NCBI GenBank assembly: GCA_947040555.1
Contig: CAMRBW010000001.1
Location: 1-64,000, forward strand
Source of the DNA: an uncultured Oceanospirillales bacterium
GTDB lineage: Bacteria > Pseudomonadota > Gammaproteobacteria > Pseudomonadales > Endozoicomonadaceae
Length of the DNA stretch: 64,000 nt
Direction: 5' to 3'
Shown piece after piece: positions 21,650 through 31,752 of the stretch. Within the stretch, counting starts at the first letter, position 1; every line of letters begins with the position of its first letter. Below the pieces are notes generated by a model. That model saw only the letters and a program-made list of their open reading frames with translations, was not told the DNA's origin and made no database searches. Both the position numbers and the translations under genes were made by a program.

Positions 21650-21870
21650 ACTTTGCTTATCAATCTATCGTTAGCGAAAAACCGGACGTTTTGATTCTCT
21701 TAATCGTTTCCTTGAATCCAGCGTCAGCCCATTGCCATGACGTTTTCTCTTCATCTGTTTCTTTTGAGAGCAGCTCCACGACGTCAGGCATGATGTGGTT
21801 CATTTCACGGATCACTTGCAGAACAATGATGGCACAAACACCCTGAGCGAATGATGATAAGACTGGTTCA
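21650..21870 (-). pseudogene. Unidentified accessory gene fragment
   Basis: Minus reading FAQGVCAIIVLQVIREMNHIMPDVVELLSKETDEEKTSWQWADAGFKETIKRIKTSGFSLTIDR*, without a good start. Confidence 0.35.
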
Positions 21871-21922
21871 AACCCATGCTGCCCTCAAATGGACGAAGGC
21901 TTGAGGATAGTCCATTTAAGGT

Positions 21923-21957
21923 CCGGCGGGGGAGCGCCCCGCCCTGTTTTTTTATCA
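21923..21957 (+). terminator. Strong GC-rich intrinsic terminator (plus strand)
   Basis: ggcgggg-gagc-gccccgcc followed by ctgttttttta. Confidence 0.75.
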
Positions 21958-22863
21958 GTTTTTTCTGTCGACGATATAGATTGCCAGCTCCCTGAGCCGG
22001 CGGGTGTGGTCCTTGTTGGTAGTCACTTTATCCAATGCGTTAAGGGCTGTATTGCAAAGGGCTTGGGCCTCCTGTTGAGCGGCCTCCAGCCCTAGCAGGG
22101 AGACGTAAGTGTTTTTGCCGAATTCGATATCGGAACCTTGAGGCTTGCCGAGAATCTCGGAACTGGTGGTGACATCGAGAATATCATCCTGAATCTGGAA
22201 GGCGAGTCCGATCGCCTCGGCGTATTCACACAGAGCATCAATCTGGTTTTGGCTGGCTCCTGCAGCCAAAGCTCCGAGAGTGCAGGATGCCTGAATCAAG
22301 GCACCGGTCTTGAGTTTGTGAAGCTCCTTAAGTTGATCAATAGTCAGCGTCTGACCGGTTGCCTGCATATCCCTCGCTTGCCCTTCAATCATGCCGTTAC
22401 AACCGGCAGCCTTTGCCAGCGTTATGGATTGCTGCAAGCGCACTTCTGCGGGGAGCTGCTGGTGGTTGGCAATGACTTCAAAAGCACCAATGACTTCAAA
22501 AGCAAGAGTAAGCAAGGCATCACCGGCAAGAATGGCGGTCGCTTCATCGAAGGCCTTGTGACAGGTTGGACGACCACGGCGCAGGTCATCATTATCCATG
22601 GCGGGAAGGTCATCATGGATCAGAGAATAGGTGTGAATCAGTTCTATGGCGCAGGCGGCGGGCAGGGCTTTTTCAGCCGTGCCGCCCAAGGCTTCACAGG
22701 TGGCCAGTACCAGCATTGGACGTACCCGCTTGCCGCCAGCCATCGTTGAATAAGCCATAGCTTCGCGGATGCGCCCGCTGGTGACAGCCGTCTGATCCAG
22801 TACGGTGATCAGCCCATCGTTGATCCAGTGTTGGCAGTGATCCAGATATTCGGGGAAGTGCAT
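21955..22863 (-). CDS. ispA: Polyprenyl (geranyl/farnesyl diphosphate) synthase
   Basis: 302 aa; GGKRVRPMLVLATCEALGG; YSLIHDDLPAMDNDDLRRGRPTCHKAFDEATAILAGDALL. Confidence 0.95.
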   Translation of the reverse strand: MHFPEYLDHCQHWINDGLITVLDQTAVTSGRIREAMAYSTMAGGKRVRPMLVLATCEALGGTAEKALPAACAIELIHTYSLIHDDLPAMDNDDLRRGRPTCHKAFDEATAILAGDALLTLAFEVIGAFEVIANHQQLPAEVRLQQSITLAKAAGCNGMIEGQARDMQATGQTLTIDQLKELHKLKTGALIQASCTLGALAAGASQNQIDALCEYAEAIGLAFQIQDDILDVTTSSEILGKPQGSDIEFGKNTYVSLLGLEAAQQEAQALCNTALNALDKVTTNKDHTRRLRELAIYIVDRKN

Positions 22864-23120
22864 TAATTATCTTCAGGTTGGTCAAAGTTCTGCAGCGTTG
22901 TCTGGCCATCCTGCTCAAGAAGTATACGCACTTTCTGTTCGGCGTCCTGCAAGGCTTTCTGACAGTCACGGGTGAGGCTGATGCCCTTTTCAAAAGCTTT
23001 CAGAGCCTGCTCAAGGGGAAGGTCACCGGACTCCAGTTCCCGCACGGTTTTTTCCAGTTCACTCAATGAGTTTTCAAAGGCAAAGCCGGAGTTTGAGTCA
23101 GAGCTTGTGTTGGTCGCCAT
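22863..23120 (-). CDS. xseB: Exodeoxyribonuclease VII small subunit
   Basis: FENSLSELEKTVRELESGDLPLEQALKAFEKGISLTRDCQKALQDAEQKVRIL. Confidence 0.95.
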   Translation of the reverse strand: MATNTSSDSNSGFAFENSLSELEKTVRELESGDLPLEQALKAFEKGISLTRDCQKALQDAEQKVRILLEQDGQTTLQNFDQPEDN

Positions 23121-23234
23121 AGGAAGGTTGTGTCCACTTGTGTGCTGGCCGGAAAGTGAACAGTACCCGACAGGAAAAATACCGTCAAATTCCCTTGCAG
23201 GCCTGCAGGCCTAGAGGCTTGCAATTTTGCAGGT

Positions 23235-24047
23235 CTATGAGTCAATCCCTGTTGTTACTTTTATAGCATTTGTTATAACAAACTTCGTGCAGGGGCACTG
23301 ACCAATGGGTTTACCGCAAGGTCCACGTACACCAGCCGCTCCCAGTACTATTTGAGCACCCAGAAGCAGCAAGAGTCTTTTATCTGTCGCAGCGGCCATC
23401 GATATAAGTTTGCCGGTGCCTGTTTTTTCGACCAGATCACTGAACCAGGTGCGATCGGGAGAGGAGATATCCACGACAGCAGTGGCTTCCTCGAAATGCA
23501 GGATCATGCTGTGCTTATAAACCTTGGCCTGAGCCAATATCTCCATCCAGAGATTCTCGGCAATACGCTGTTCATCACCATTTTCAGCCTCAATGACAGC
23601 CCGGACAGAATACCAAAGCCTATCCTGAATAGATTGGTATTGGGTGATCACGGCGGTCACTCTGGCCGGACTAAATATGGAAAGAGGGTTTGTCGCGTGA
23701 ATAAGCTTGAAATTTTGCAGGTTCTCCGTTACACGGTCTTCAGTTGTCACTGTGTTATAAGCACGATCCAGCTCACTAAAAAGAGAGGAATCCTCAACCG
23801 ATTCTGTTGATGTAATCACCGTGAATGAGGGGGTCAACTGGCAGTCATTACAGAGATAGATACGCTGCCAACCCGTTGAGGTTTTCTGAATGAATTGGGG
23901 GTACCAGTTATGATCGAACAACTGGAAGCCTTCAGTCTGAGCGCAGTGGCTAAAAACAGGGAGAAAGAATGGGATAATGGTGATAAGCCGGAGCAACATT
24001 GAAGAGAATGTTGAAAAAAATAGTGAAAAGTATGATTGGTATATCAT
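23235..24047 (-). CDS. Hypothetical secreted protein
   Basis: Start at MIYQSYFSLFFSTFSSMLLRLITIIPFFLPVFSHCAQ; hydrophobic segment near C-terminus (LLLLLGAQIVLGAAGV). Confidence 0.55.
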   Translation of the reverse strand: MIYQSYFSLFFSTFSSMLLRLITIIPFFLPVFSHCAQTEGFQLFDHNWYPQFIQKTSTGWQRIYLCNDCQLTPSFTVITSTESVEDSSLFSELDRAYNTVTTEDRVTENLQNFKLIHATNPLSIFSPARVTAVITQYQSIQDRLWYSVRAVIEAENGDEQRIAENLWMEILAQAKVYKHSMILHFEEATAVVDISSPDRTWFSDLVEKTGTGKLISMAAATDKRLLLLLGAQIVLGAAGVRGPCGKPIGQCPCTKFVITNAIKVTTGIDS

Positions 24048-24117
24048 GGTAATTTTGCCCTTTGACCTCGCAATCGTTTTTACTGGGGTCATAACATAGT
24101 TCAGGATCAGCTTTTGT

Positions 24118-24138
24118 GCGTCGACCCGAGGTCGACGC
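24118..24138. repeat. Perfect palindrome, 9-bp arms
   Basis: gcgtcgacc-cga-ggtcgacgc. Confidence 0.9.
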
Positions 24139-24241
24139 TATATCGTTGCTGATTTGTGCCACTGACGATCAGAGTGCAGGCAGAGAGTTCGCCCTGTTTC
24201 AGGCTGAGTCGTTTAGTGTTTTCTGTACAGCGCCCAAAACA

Positions 24242-25792
24242 TCAAAAACCCAGAGGCCATCCCATAACAAAAAACAGTGACAGCAGGGCTGTCCAGAAAA
24301 CGAGAAATACTGCGGCATAGGGCCACATGATGCCAATAAGATCACCCGGAGAAAGATCCGGGCGGTAGCGCCGCATAAACGACAGTACCACTCCGGCATA
24401 GGTCATCATTGGCGTCACAATATTTGTGGATGAGTCCGCGACCCGAAAAGCAGCTGACACGATATCCGGAGTCATGGCCGGATTTACCCGATAAAGCATA
24501 GGGACAAAAATCGGCCCCAGTAGCATCCACTTGGATGTCAAACCCCCTACGAAGAGATTAATAAACGCCGTTGTTAGAATAAAACCAATCAGCAGACCGA
24601 CAGGCCATGACTGCAACCCCAGTGCCTGTAACCCTTGCGCACCCAACCAGGTGATCCAGCTACCCAGCCCGCTATGGTTGAGAAGAGAGAGAAAGTTATA
24701 ACAGAAAAACGTCAGTACGAGGATATAGCCCATGGTGTCCATCTGTTTGGACATCGCCCTGACCACATCCATAGACTTTACGAAGCGTCGGGTTGCCTTG
24801 CCGTAAAACAGGCCACATATTCCAAAAGCCAGCGTAATCAACAGAATGACATTGTTCAGCCACGGCACCACCTGCTTGCCGTCCGGCCCTTGAAATGCCG
24901 CCAGCGGCCCCTGAATAAGCCAGATAATCAGTACCACCGACAGTAATAGCCCGACCAATGCCCATTTCAGCCCGTCATTGTCGCCAGAAGCCAAAGATAT
25001 ATCGCTGGGAGCTTCCTGTTCTTTCCAGGATTTATCTCGCCATTTGCGCTCTACAATAAAGCGGGTGACCAGCCCGCCACAGAGAGTTAGCAGGAATGTC
25101 GAGACTACGATAAACCAGTAATGCATGGTCGCCGGCTGCAAAGGCGTACCGTTAGCGCGGGTAAAAGGCACTCCTTGCTGTTCTGCAAACATGCGGGTAT
25201 TCATACCGATAATGACGTCTATCGGCGTCGCCGGAATAAGGTTGGCACTAAAACCTGCTGAAACACCGGCGAAAGCTGCCGCCATGCCGATTATCGGGTT
25301 TTTTCCGATACCGGCGTACAGCATGCCTGCTAAAGGAACAAGGATGAGATAACCCGCATCACTGGCCAAACTGCTCATAATGCCGAGGAACACCAAGAGC
25401 ACCGGCAGCCAACGCTCATGAATCTGAAGACCCACTTTTTTTATCAGCGTAGCGAGTAGGCCACTCTCTTCGGCGATACCAATCCCCAGCATGACCACAA
25501 GGATCACACCCAGAATTCCACCACCGAAAGCCAGCCAGTTCTGGAGAATCGCATGTTGGAACATCCAGTATATGCCGTCATAGGAGAGCATGTTCTGTAT
25601 GGTGTGTGTGGTGGGCTCACCACTGGCGGATGGTGCGGAAAAACTCGTACCAGCCAGAAAGCTGGAAATGACCGTGCTGAGTATGTAAAGGACAATAAAA
25701 ATAACGACAGGATCCGGAATAGCTAACCCAACACGTTCAAACACGGAGCGGGACGACTGACCGGCAGTTTCCGGGATTTCATTGGAAGGCAT
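24242..25792 (-). CDS. AbgT-family (p-aminobenzoyl-glutamate) transporter
   Basis: 516 aa; VGLAIPDPVVIFIVLYILSTVIS; VVMLGIGIAEESGLLATLIKK; SSLASDAGYLILVPLAGMLYAGIGKNPI. Confidence 0.92.
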   Translation of the reverse strand: MPSNEIPETAGQSSRSVFERVGLAIPDPVVIFIVLYILSTVISSFLAGTSFSAPSASGEPTTHTIQNMLSYDGIYWMFQHAILQNWLAFGGGILGVILVVMLGIGIAEESGLLATLIKKVGLQIHERWLPVLLVFLGIMSSLASDAGYLILVPLAGMLYAGIGKNPIIGMAAAFAGVSAGFSANLIPATPIDVIIGMNTRMFAEQQGVPFTRANGTPLQPATMHYWFIVVSTFLLTLCGGLVTRFIVERKWRDKSWKEQEAPSDISLASGDNDGLKWALVGLLLSVVLIIWLIQGPLAAFQGPDGKQVVPWLNNVILLITLAFGICGLFYGKATRRFVKSMDVVRAMSKQMDTMGYILVLTFFCYNFLSLLNHSGLGSWITWLGAQGLQALGLQSWPVGLLIGFILTTAFINLFVGGLTSKWMLLGPIFVPMLYRVNPAMTPDIVSAAFRVADSSTNIVTPMMTYAGVVLSFMRRYRPDLSPGDLIGIMWPYAAVFLVFWTALLSLFFVMGWPLGF

Positions 25793-25863
25793 ATCACACC
25801 TGTATTACTGCGAAGAGATCACTTCCCAGCCCCACAGTCTAGCACCTGCTATTTTCGGACATA

Positions 25864-25895
25864 AAAAAACCTGATGCAAAGCATCAGGTTTTTAT
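25864..25895 (-). terminator. Intrinsic terminator of the OFA-MFS gene
   Basis: aaaaaaacctgatgc-aaa-gcatcaggttttt. Confidence 0.85.
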
Positions 25896-25932
25896 AAACG
25901 AGAATGTTTCAAGGTCGTTGCTAACAGAAATC

Positions 25933-27171
25933 TCAGGCTGCAGTGAGCAGACCTTTCTGTTTCATTGCCTCAACATCCACTGGCTTGATCAGGAAAGCCA
26001 TAACGGCAGCGATAGCCAGCATAACAGCAGAGATCGTATAAGCCAGACCGAAGCTGCCCGTTGCATCAAAGATAACACTTGCCATGACCGGACCCATAAA
26101 GCCACTCGCACCCCATGCCAGGTACACTACGCCAAAGTTGGAACCGTAGTTCTTGATGCCGTAGTAATCAGCGGTCAGGGATGGGAATACGCTCAGCAGT
26201 GCGCCGTAACCGATACCGGCCAGGATAGCACCACCGACGAAGCCTGCCATGGTCGTGTACATTGGGAACAGGATCATATTCAGAGTCTGCAGTGCGATAG
26301 CCAGCAGCAGAGTCTGGGTACGACCAATTTTGTCAGACAGCATGCCCATCAGAACACGACCAAGGGTATTGGCGATCGCCAGGATCGATACCAGAGCTGC
26401 GGCACTGGCAACACCCTTCTGGGCAGCAATGTTAGCGATGTTACCGATCAGCATCAGACCCGCAGAGGAGGCGAATGCAAAGGCGATCCACATCATGTAG
26501 AACTGACGGGTCTTGACCATTTCGCGCCAGGTGAAGTTGTAGGTCGAAGCCTTGGCGGAGTCGGTGTAACCTGCTGGCACTTCCGGCTTGTAGCCCTTTT
26601 CTGGCGTTACGATAGTGAATGCCAGAGGAATGCTGATCAGCAGAACGCCGGCACCCAGAACCATAAAGGTATTGTTGATACCGATATTGGTGATCAACGT
26701 GCTGCTCAGGGGAGCCAGGTACAGGGGAGCCATACCAAAGCCACCGGCGATCAGACCGTTTACCATCCCCTTTTTGGAAGGGTGGAACCACTTCATGGCG
26801 GTTGGGCTCAGGCAGGAATAGGTAAAGCCGATACCAGTGCCCACCAGAATGCCAAAGCTCAGCAGCAGCATCATAGGGGATGTTGCAACGGAGGAGATCA
26901 GCAGACCAAGACCGACCATAGCCGCACCGGATACGGCCATAATCCGGGGGCCCATGCGATCCTGCAGGTTGCCGGCAACCAGCATGCCGAGGGCAAAGGT
27001 CACTACTGCGATAGTGTAGGGCAGACCTGCCTGAGTGGCAGACCAGCCCATTTCAGTGACCAGTGATTTGCTAATAACGCTCCATGCGTAAAGCACACCT
27101 AAGCAGAGGTTAATAAACACCCCTGCTGTCAGGATTTTGAAAGCTCTATTCATTGTGTACTCTATAGACAT
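25933..27171 (-). CDS. MFS transporter, OFA (oxalate/formate antiporter-like) family
   Basis: ILTAGVFINLCLGVLYAWSVISKSLVTEMGWSATQAGLPYTIAV; IGFTYSCLSPTAMKWFHPSKKGMVNGLIAGGFG. Confidence 0.9.
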   Translation of the reverse strand: MSIEYTMNRAFKILTAGVFINLCLGVLYAWSVISKSLVTEMGWSATQAGLPYTIAVVTFALGMLVAGNLQDRMGPRIMAVSGAAMVGLGLLISSVATSPMMLLLSFGILVGTGIGFTYSCLSPTAMKWFHPSKKGMVNGLIAGGFGMAPLYLAPLSSTLITNIGINNTFMVLGAGVLLISIPLAFTIVTPEKGYKPEVPAGYTDSAKASTYNFTWREMVKTRQFYMMWIAFAFASSAGLMLIGNIANIAAQKGVASAAALVSILAIANTLGRVLMGMLSDKIGRTQTLLLAIALQTLNMILFPMYTTMAGFVGGAILAGIGYGALLSVFPSLTADYYGIKNYGSNFGVVYLAWGASGFMGPVMASVIFDATGSFGLAYTISAVMLAIAAVMAFLIKPVDVEAMKQKGLLTAA

Positions 27172-27179
27172 AATGGATG

Positions 27180-27210
27180 CGTACCACGATGTTACAACTG
27201 TGGTACAGCT
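27180..27210. promoter_or_regulatory. Operator-like dyad upstream of the OFA-MFS start
   Basis: gtaccac-gatgttacaact-gtggtac. Confidence 0.45.
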
Positions 27211-27455
27211 GTTGTTGTAGTGTGAGAATTGTGCAGCAACTATATCGACCCGTTAAGTTCTGGGCTGTAAGATTTTTGCACAGCGGCGACAGTACTAACC
27301 ACTACCCCAAAAAGCAACTCTGTTTAAATAGTCACGTAAAAAAGCGGTTGTCGCAGAAGGGGCTCAGACACGGAATGCTAACAGGGAATAAATCAACTTG
27401 CGCGGGAATGACGGCAGGGTATGAAGCGATATTTGTAGCCTTTTGCGATAACCGC

Positions 27456-27486
27456 AAAAACCCGTGGGACAAGCGAGTCCCACGGG
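27456..27486 (-). terminator. Intrinsic terminator of the 881-aa ORF
   Basis: cccgtgggac-aagcga-gtcccacggg, A-run on the plus side = T-run on the minus strand. Confidence 0.8.
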
Positions 27487-27526
27487 TGAGTTACGGGTCT
27501 GTCACTGCTCTTTTGTATCTACTTCC

Positions 27527-30172
27527 TTATTTTGCAGATTTATCTGAGCCGTAGGCGTATTCACTCAGCTTTTGGTATCCCTTTTTGCCGTAGTGCGTTG
27601 CAGTATCATAAACGGCACTTCCCGCTACACTGCCCAGCACTGCCCCCATATAACGCATAGGCAGGATGTTCGACAGAATGGGAACATTAACGGCGTAAGG
27701 CAGCAGGGTATGGCCGACCGCACTGCCGATGCTAACGGGCACTGCGCGAGCTGCGCTATGAACAAACTCATGGGCAAAATCGTTTCCTGAGATCTCACCT
27801 TTCCAGTACCTATAACCGGACATCATTGACTTCGTTGCCACACCCGCTAGGCCGCCGGCAATGGTTGCATCATATTTTCCTTTCAGCCCCCCCCCAAAAG
27901 CGCTGCCGGTCGTGCGCTCAAAGTAACCACGATAATTGGCAACATGAGGAAGTGCCCAATAACTCGCTGTGGAGGTTACAGCCGCCATTGCACCCGTGCG
28001 TACGGCACGTTCATGTTGCTGTCCAGATTCCTTATGGCTGTAGTCCCATGGTGCAAGACCGCTATTGTAGTATGTACTGATCATGTCTACACCACGCTGA
28101 ACAGCATAACCGGTGATCATCCCAGAACTAGCTGCTGTAGCTGTACCCAAGAAAAAGTGACCGGCTCGTTGAACGTAGCCCTTATCGGCTTGCGCTTTTT
28201 TAATTTGATCAATAAGTACAGTTTTTTCCTTATCTAGTTCTTCGGTTAAAAAATGTTCATTTATATGTTTTGAATAAAGTTCTTTATTTACTTTGTTTAC
28301 AGTAGGGGACATTAAAAATTTATTTTTGTTGATTTTATTAACGTCATCAATTTGTTGTTCCACTATGAGTATCTCACCTTTCGATAGAAGATCTCGCCCA
28401 ACAGTCTGCAACTCAGATGAAGAATTGCTGTCATTTAATAAAACTACGGAGGGATCAACACTATCATGGTTTAATATAGCCACTATGTAATTGTTATTCT
28501 TCCCCTCAAGAAACAGATCGTTGAATGAAGCGTTCCCAATTATATTTCGTAGAGTGGTAGCATCATTAGAGTTTTCATATGCCTCGGCAGCGATAAAGCT
28601 TTTCAGCCAGGCTATCCAGCCACTCTTGGCGAGTAATCTATGCATTTCATCCCGTTGATCTTTGGGGACGACATAGCGGTTTATAAATTTTGCGTTCTTC
28701 TGTAGATCCTGTATCTTATCCAGTGTTTGTTCCAGAGTATTCTCTGTAGTCACGTAATTCGAAGAATTGTTTTCGTACACGCAATGAATTGTGGTGTCAG
28801 CGTCATTGCCAATAGTATTATAGGTGATTCTCGGAAGCATTGAGCCACGGGGACGCGGTGCCTGCTCCGTGAAGTAAGTGCGGATTGTATTCTTCAAATA
28901 TGCCTGCGCATGGTACAGAGAAGTTAGAGAAAATTTACTATGGGGATCGTCGGTGTCTTGCGACGTTTGAGGGGAAAATGACCGTATACTACGTTCCAGT
29001 ATTTTTAGATCTGTATTCGCAATTGTTTTGGCTGCTTCGGACTCAACGATAGAAGACATTGTTTTGTAATTAACAGCCTGGCTGGCTATATCAATACCGT
29101 TTTCATCAGAAAACTTCATCCAATGAGCTGAGGAATAATCGATAGTTTCCGTTACAATGAACCACTCAAACTCATTCACCATCCCGGCACGTTCGAGGAA
29201 TTTGTGAAAACGCTGAGTTTCCTCATTTATCTGAGCTTCTATCTGCCGGATGGTGTCATCGTCGAAGTCTTTACGTACCTGGTCATTTGTTTTTTCCTCC
29301 GCATGCCCACTGTTACCTGGCTCTAGGGCAGGAAGTATTCGATCAGGATCGTTCGAGTACTTACTTTTTATGTTATTAATTTCTAGAATCTTTGCTTCAA
29401 TAGTGTTGCTTATATTTTTTAGCTCCACGGAAAGAGCATCTCGCTCTTCCTTATAGTCTGGCTCTTTGATTCTGCCGGTTACCTCGTAGCGCATTTTGTT
29501 GTCAATCAAGATCTGACCGAGATGCTCCAGAACACCGTCAGAATTATGCCGACGATAAAGCCCAATATCAAAATCACCATTGGCTCGACGGATAATCACA
29601 ATACAACCAGATTGGGCTATGGCATCTTGGACAGTAAAATCTTTTGTAAAATGTACAAGTCTGAGAATATTCAAGAAGGCTAGGTAAATGTCATCGCTAA
29701 ATACCCCTTGATTCTCAATATTGTCGGGAACAGGACGACGCTGACCATTAGTAATATCATCTATACTGACGTTCATTTTACGAACGTGTAACTGCCCGTA
29801 AATACCGGAGTCGTTGATCGTGTTGATGACACCATCTGAGTGATCATCCGCCAAGACGATCAGTTTATTGGTGCCCTGATCTTCAATACTCACAATACCT
29901 TGGAAGTCTTCGGGCACACCCGCTGGAACGTTAAGATGAAGGTGGAGTCCTTCTTCCGCTTGCGTCAGCGAAGCGGTGCTGAACATCTGCTCAGCAGGGG
30001 TATTTTTACGAAGAGTTTCCGAGAGCGCCTTCTCCTCAGACACTGCCAAAGGAGGCGCTCCTATCAAATTTTGGAGAAAGTTTGCCTGGACGCCTGTCGC
30101 AATAACAAGGCAGAGAGAACTCGCCAGTACTCGTTTTCTCAGAAAGGTATCTGCCACCCTGAATATGATCAT
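27527..30172 (-). CDS. Large hypothetical exported protein with C-terminal Gly/Ala-rich hydrophobic region
   Basis: 881 aa; signal peptide MIIFRVADTFLRKRVLASSLCLVIATGVQA; C-terminal AGHFFLGTATAASSGMITGYAVQRG...IAGGLAGVATKSMM...MGAVLGSVAGSAVYDTA. Confidence 0.65.
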   Translation of the reverse strand: MIIFRVADTFLRKRVLASSLCLVIATGVQANFLQNLIGAPPLAVSEEKALSETLRKNTPAEQMFSTASLTQAEEGLHLHLNVPAGVPEDFQGIVSIEDQGTNKLIVLADDHSDGVINTINDSGIYGQLHVRKMNVSIDDITNGQRRPVPDNIENQGVFSDDIYLAFLNILRLVHFTKDFTVQDAIAQSGCIVIIRRANGDFDIGLYRRHNSDGVLEHLGQILIDNKMRYEVTGRIKEPDYKEERDALSVELKNISNTIEAKILEINNIKSKYSNDPDRILPALEPGNSGHAEEKTNDQVRKDFDDDTIRQIEAQINEETQRFHKFLERAGMVNEFEWFIVTETIDYSSAHWMKFSDENGIDIASQAVNYKTMSSIVESEAAKTIANTDLKILERSIRSFSPQTSQDTDDPHSKFSLTSLYHAQAYLKNTIRTYFTEQAPRPRGSMLPRITYNTIGNDADTTIHCVYENNSSNYVTTENTLEQTLDKIQDLQKNAKFINRYVVPKDQRDEMHRLLAKSGWIAWLKSFIAAEAYENSNDATTLRNIIGNASFNDLFLEGKNNNYIVAILNHDSVDPSVVLLNDSNSSSELQTVGRDLLSKGEILIVEQQIDDVNKINKNKFLMSPTVNKVNKELYSKHINEHFLTEELDKEKTVLIDQIKKAQADKGYVQRAGHFFLGTATAASSGMITGYAVQRGVDMISTYYNSGLAPWDYSHKESGQQHERAVRTGAMAAVTSTASYWALPHVANYRGYFERTTGSAFGGGLKGKYDATIAGGLAGVATKSMMSGYRYWKGEISGNDFAHEFVHSAARAVPVSIGSAVGHTLLPYAVNVPILSNILPMRYMGAVLGSVAGSAVYDTATHYGKKGYQKLSEYAYGSDKSAK

Positions 30173-30415
30173 AATCTTATTTCGCCTGTTGTGGTCGTTT
30201 CGCAGGGAGATAAGTTTTGCTCATAACTGGCGTTCTGCAAGTCAATATGCCTTTTGATTTGTTTTATTTATGTAAGGAATGCAAGGAAGAAGGCGTTACC
30301 CGTCGCTCTGGATTTTTACAAAACAGCACAAAGAAAAAATAAGATGGGGTAGGTATAATGCTGGCTCGGTTGAGTGAGGCTTTACGGCAAATTTGGTATT
30401 AGGGAGGAATTAAAA

Positions 30416-30634
30416 TTAGTCGTAAAAATCATCTTCCTCAAGCGGTATCCCGGCCAGTGATTTTATCAGCCTCATGGCCCGATCAAGGCTTGAAAAGCGG
30501 TCAAGGAATTCACCCTCAGGGGTCAAAACCTCGAAGCGAACTGATGAGACTCCTCCCCGGTCGCCACCTTTCTCAACCCGAATGATTTCATACCCTGCAA
30601 GACCCCCCAAGCGCTGGCGTTTTGCTTCTGTCAT
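30416..30634 (-). CDS. Small hypothetical protein (72 aa)
   Basis: MTEAKRQRLGGLAGYEIIRVEKGG...; compact ORF between intergenic gaps. Confidence 0.5.
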   Translation of the reverse strand: MTEAKRQRLGGLAGYEIIRVEKGGDRGGVSSVRFEVLTPEGEFLDRFSSLDRAMRLIKSLAGIPLEEDDFYD

Positions 30635-30757
30635 GGTTTATTCCCTTTTCATATCAATTGGTTATATCTAATAATGCCGGAAAAATATTCAACATAACCC
30701 CACAAAATTATGCCTAAAAAAGCCGATAAGAATATCGGCTATGGGGAGGGCAATGTG

Positions 30758-31270
30758 TCAGTGAGTGCAGGCGGAGCCATGGACGTGACCATGTTCCAGT
30801 TCATCTTCTGTGGCATCACGGATATCAATAACCTCTACATCAAAGTGCAGGTTCATCCCCGCCATCTCGTGGTTGGCATCAATGATAACATCATCTCCCT
30901 CGATCGCCACGATGGTTACAATGCGCGAGCCAACCATGGTGTCGGCATGAAACTGCTGACCCAGAGAGACCTCGTGGTCACCAAACTGATCACGGGGAAC
31001 GGGCTGAACCAGGCTTTCATCAAACTCGCCATAGCCTTCGGCTGGCTCAACGCTGACCGAGAGTTTGGCTCCGAGTGGCTGACCGTCCAGAGCATTTTCC
31101 AGCCCTTCAACGATAGTTCCCATCCCGTGGATATAAGGCATTGGCTCCTGTCCTTTGGAGCTGTCGATCACTTCACCGTCATCATCCTTCAGGGTGTAGT
31201 GGATAAGAACAACCTTGTTGTTTTTAACGGTCTTTCTTGTCGAGACGCTTACAGTCACATCCGTAGCCAT
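30758..31270 (-). CDS. slyD: FKBP-type peptidyl-prolyl cis-trans isomerase (SlyD-like)
   Basis: VVLIHYTLKDDDGEVIDSSKGQEPMPYIHGMGTIVEGLENAL; PAEGYGEFDESLVQPV; His-containing C-terminus. Confidence 0.85.
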   Translation of the reverse strand: MATDVTVSVSTRKTVKNNKVVLIHYTLKDDDGEVIDSSKGQEPMPYIHGMGTIVEGLENALDGQPLGAKLSVSVEPAEGYGEFDESLVQPVPRDQFGDHEVSLGQQFHADTMVGSRIVTIVAIEGDDVIIDANHEMAGMNLHFDVEVIDIRDATEDELEHGHVHGSACTH

Positions 31271-31394
31271 GAAGGGGATATTCCTAAGTCAAATTGAACG
31301 TCCAGAATAACAGCCTCACCCCAGCTAAGCACATTTTTTCAAACACCAATCCCTCTCTGCCCAGTGAAAGACTATTGACCACAGCCTGACCACA

Positions 31395-31470
31395 GCCATA
31401 TTGGCTGTCGGTGTTGCCCTCGCCATCAGTCTCGGTGGCCCCGGAGCCGTGTTCTGGATGTGGATCTCAA
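31395..31470 (+). pseudogene. Orphan internal fragment of an AGCS (alanine/glycine:cation symporter) gene
   Basis: ILAVGVALAISLGGPGAVFWMWIS; similar to AGVAVAVYTGGPGAVFWMWM in the intact gene just downstream. Confidence 0.7.
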
Positions 31471-31752
31471 TCGTAATTAATTTTATTGTGTTGTGTTGTT
31501 TACTTCTGCCAGAAACGCTTCATCATTCGCTTCTAACTCATAAGTGCAGTATTCAGACCCTCTCACCAGAGGATGCGTGGCACCAAAAAAATAAGCGACA
31601 ACATTATGTCGCGTGCGTATTTTACCTATACGTAATGCGGTAATTCACTAGTCTTTTCGTTGGCTGTCACCGGTAATATCCCTGAGAGTCGAGTGATTGA
31701 CCTGTGCTTACTACTCTTTCCAACCAATAATCCAACCAAAAACGAGCAGCGT

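Noticed and set aside
25918-27066. 382-aa plus ORF
   Set aside because: Antisense shadow of the OFA-MFS transporter.
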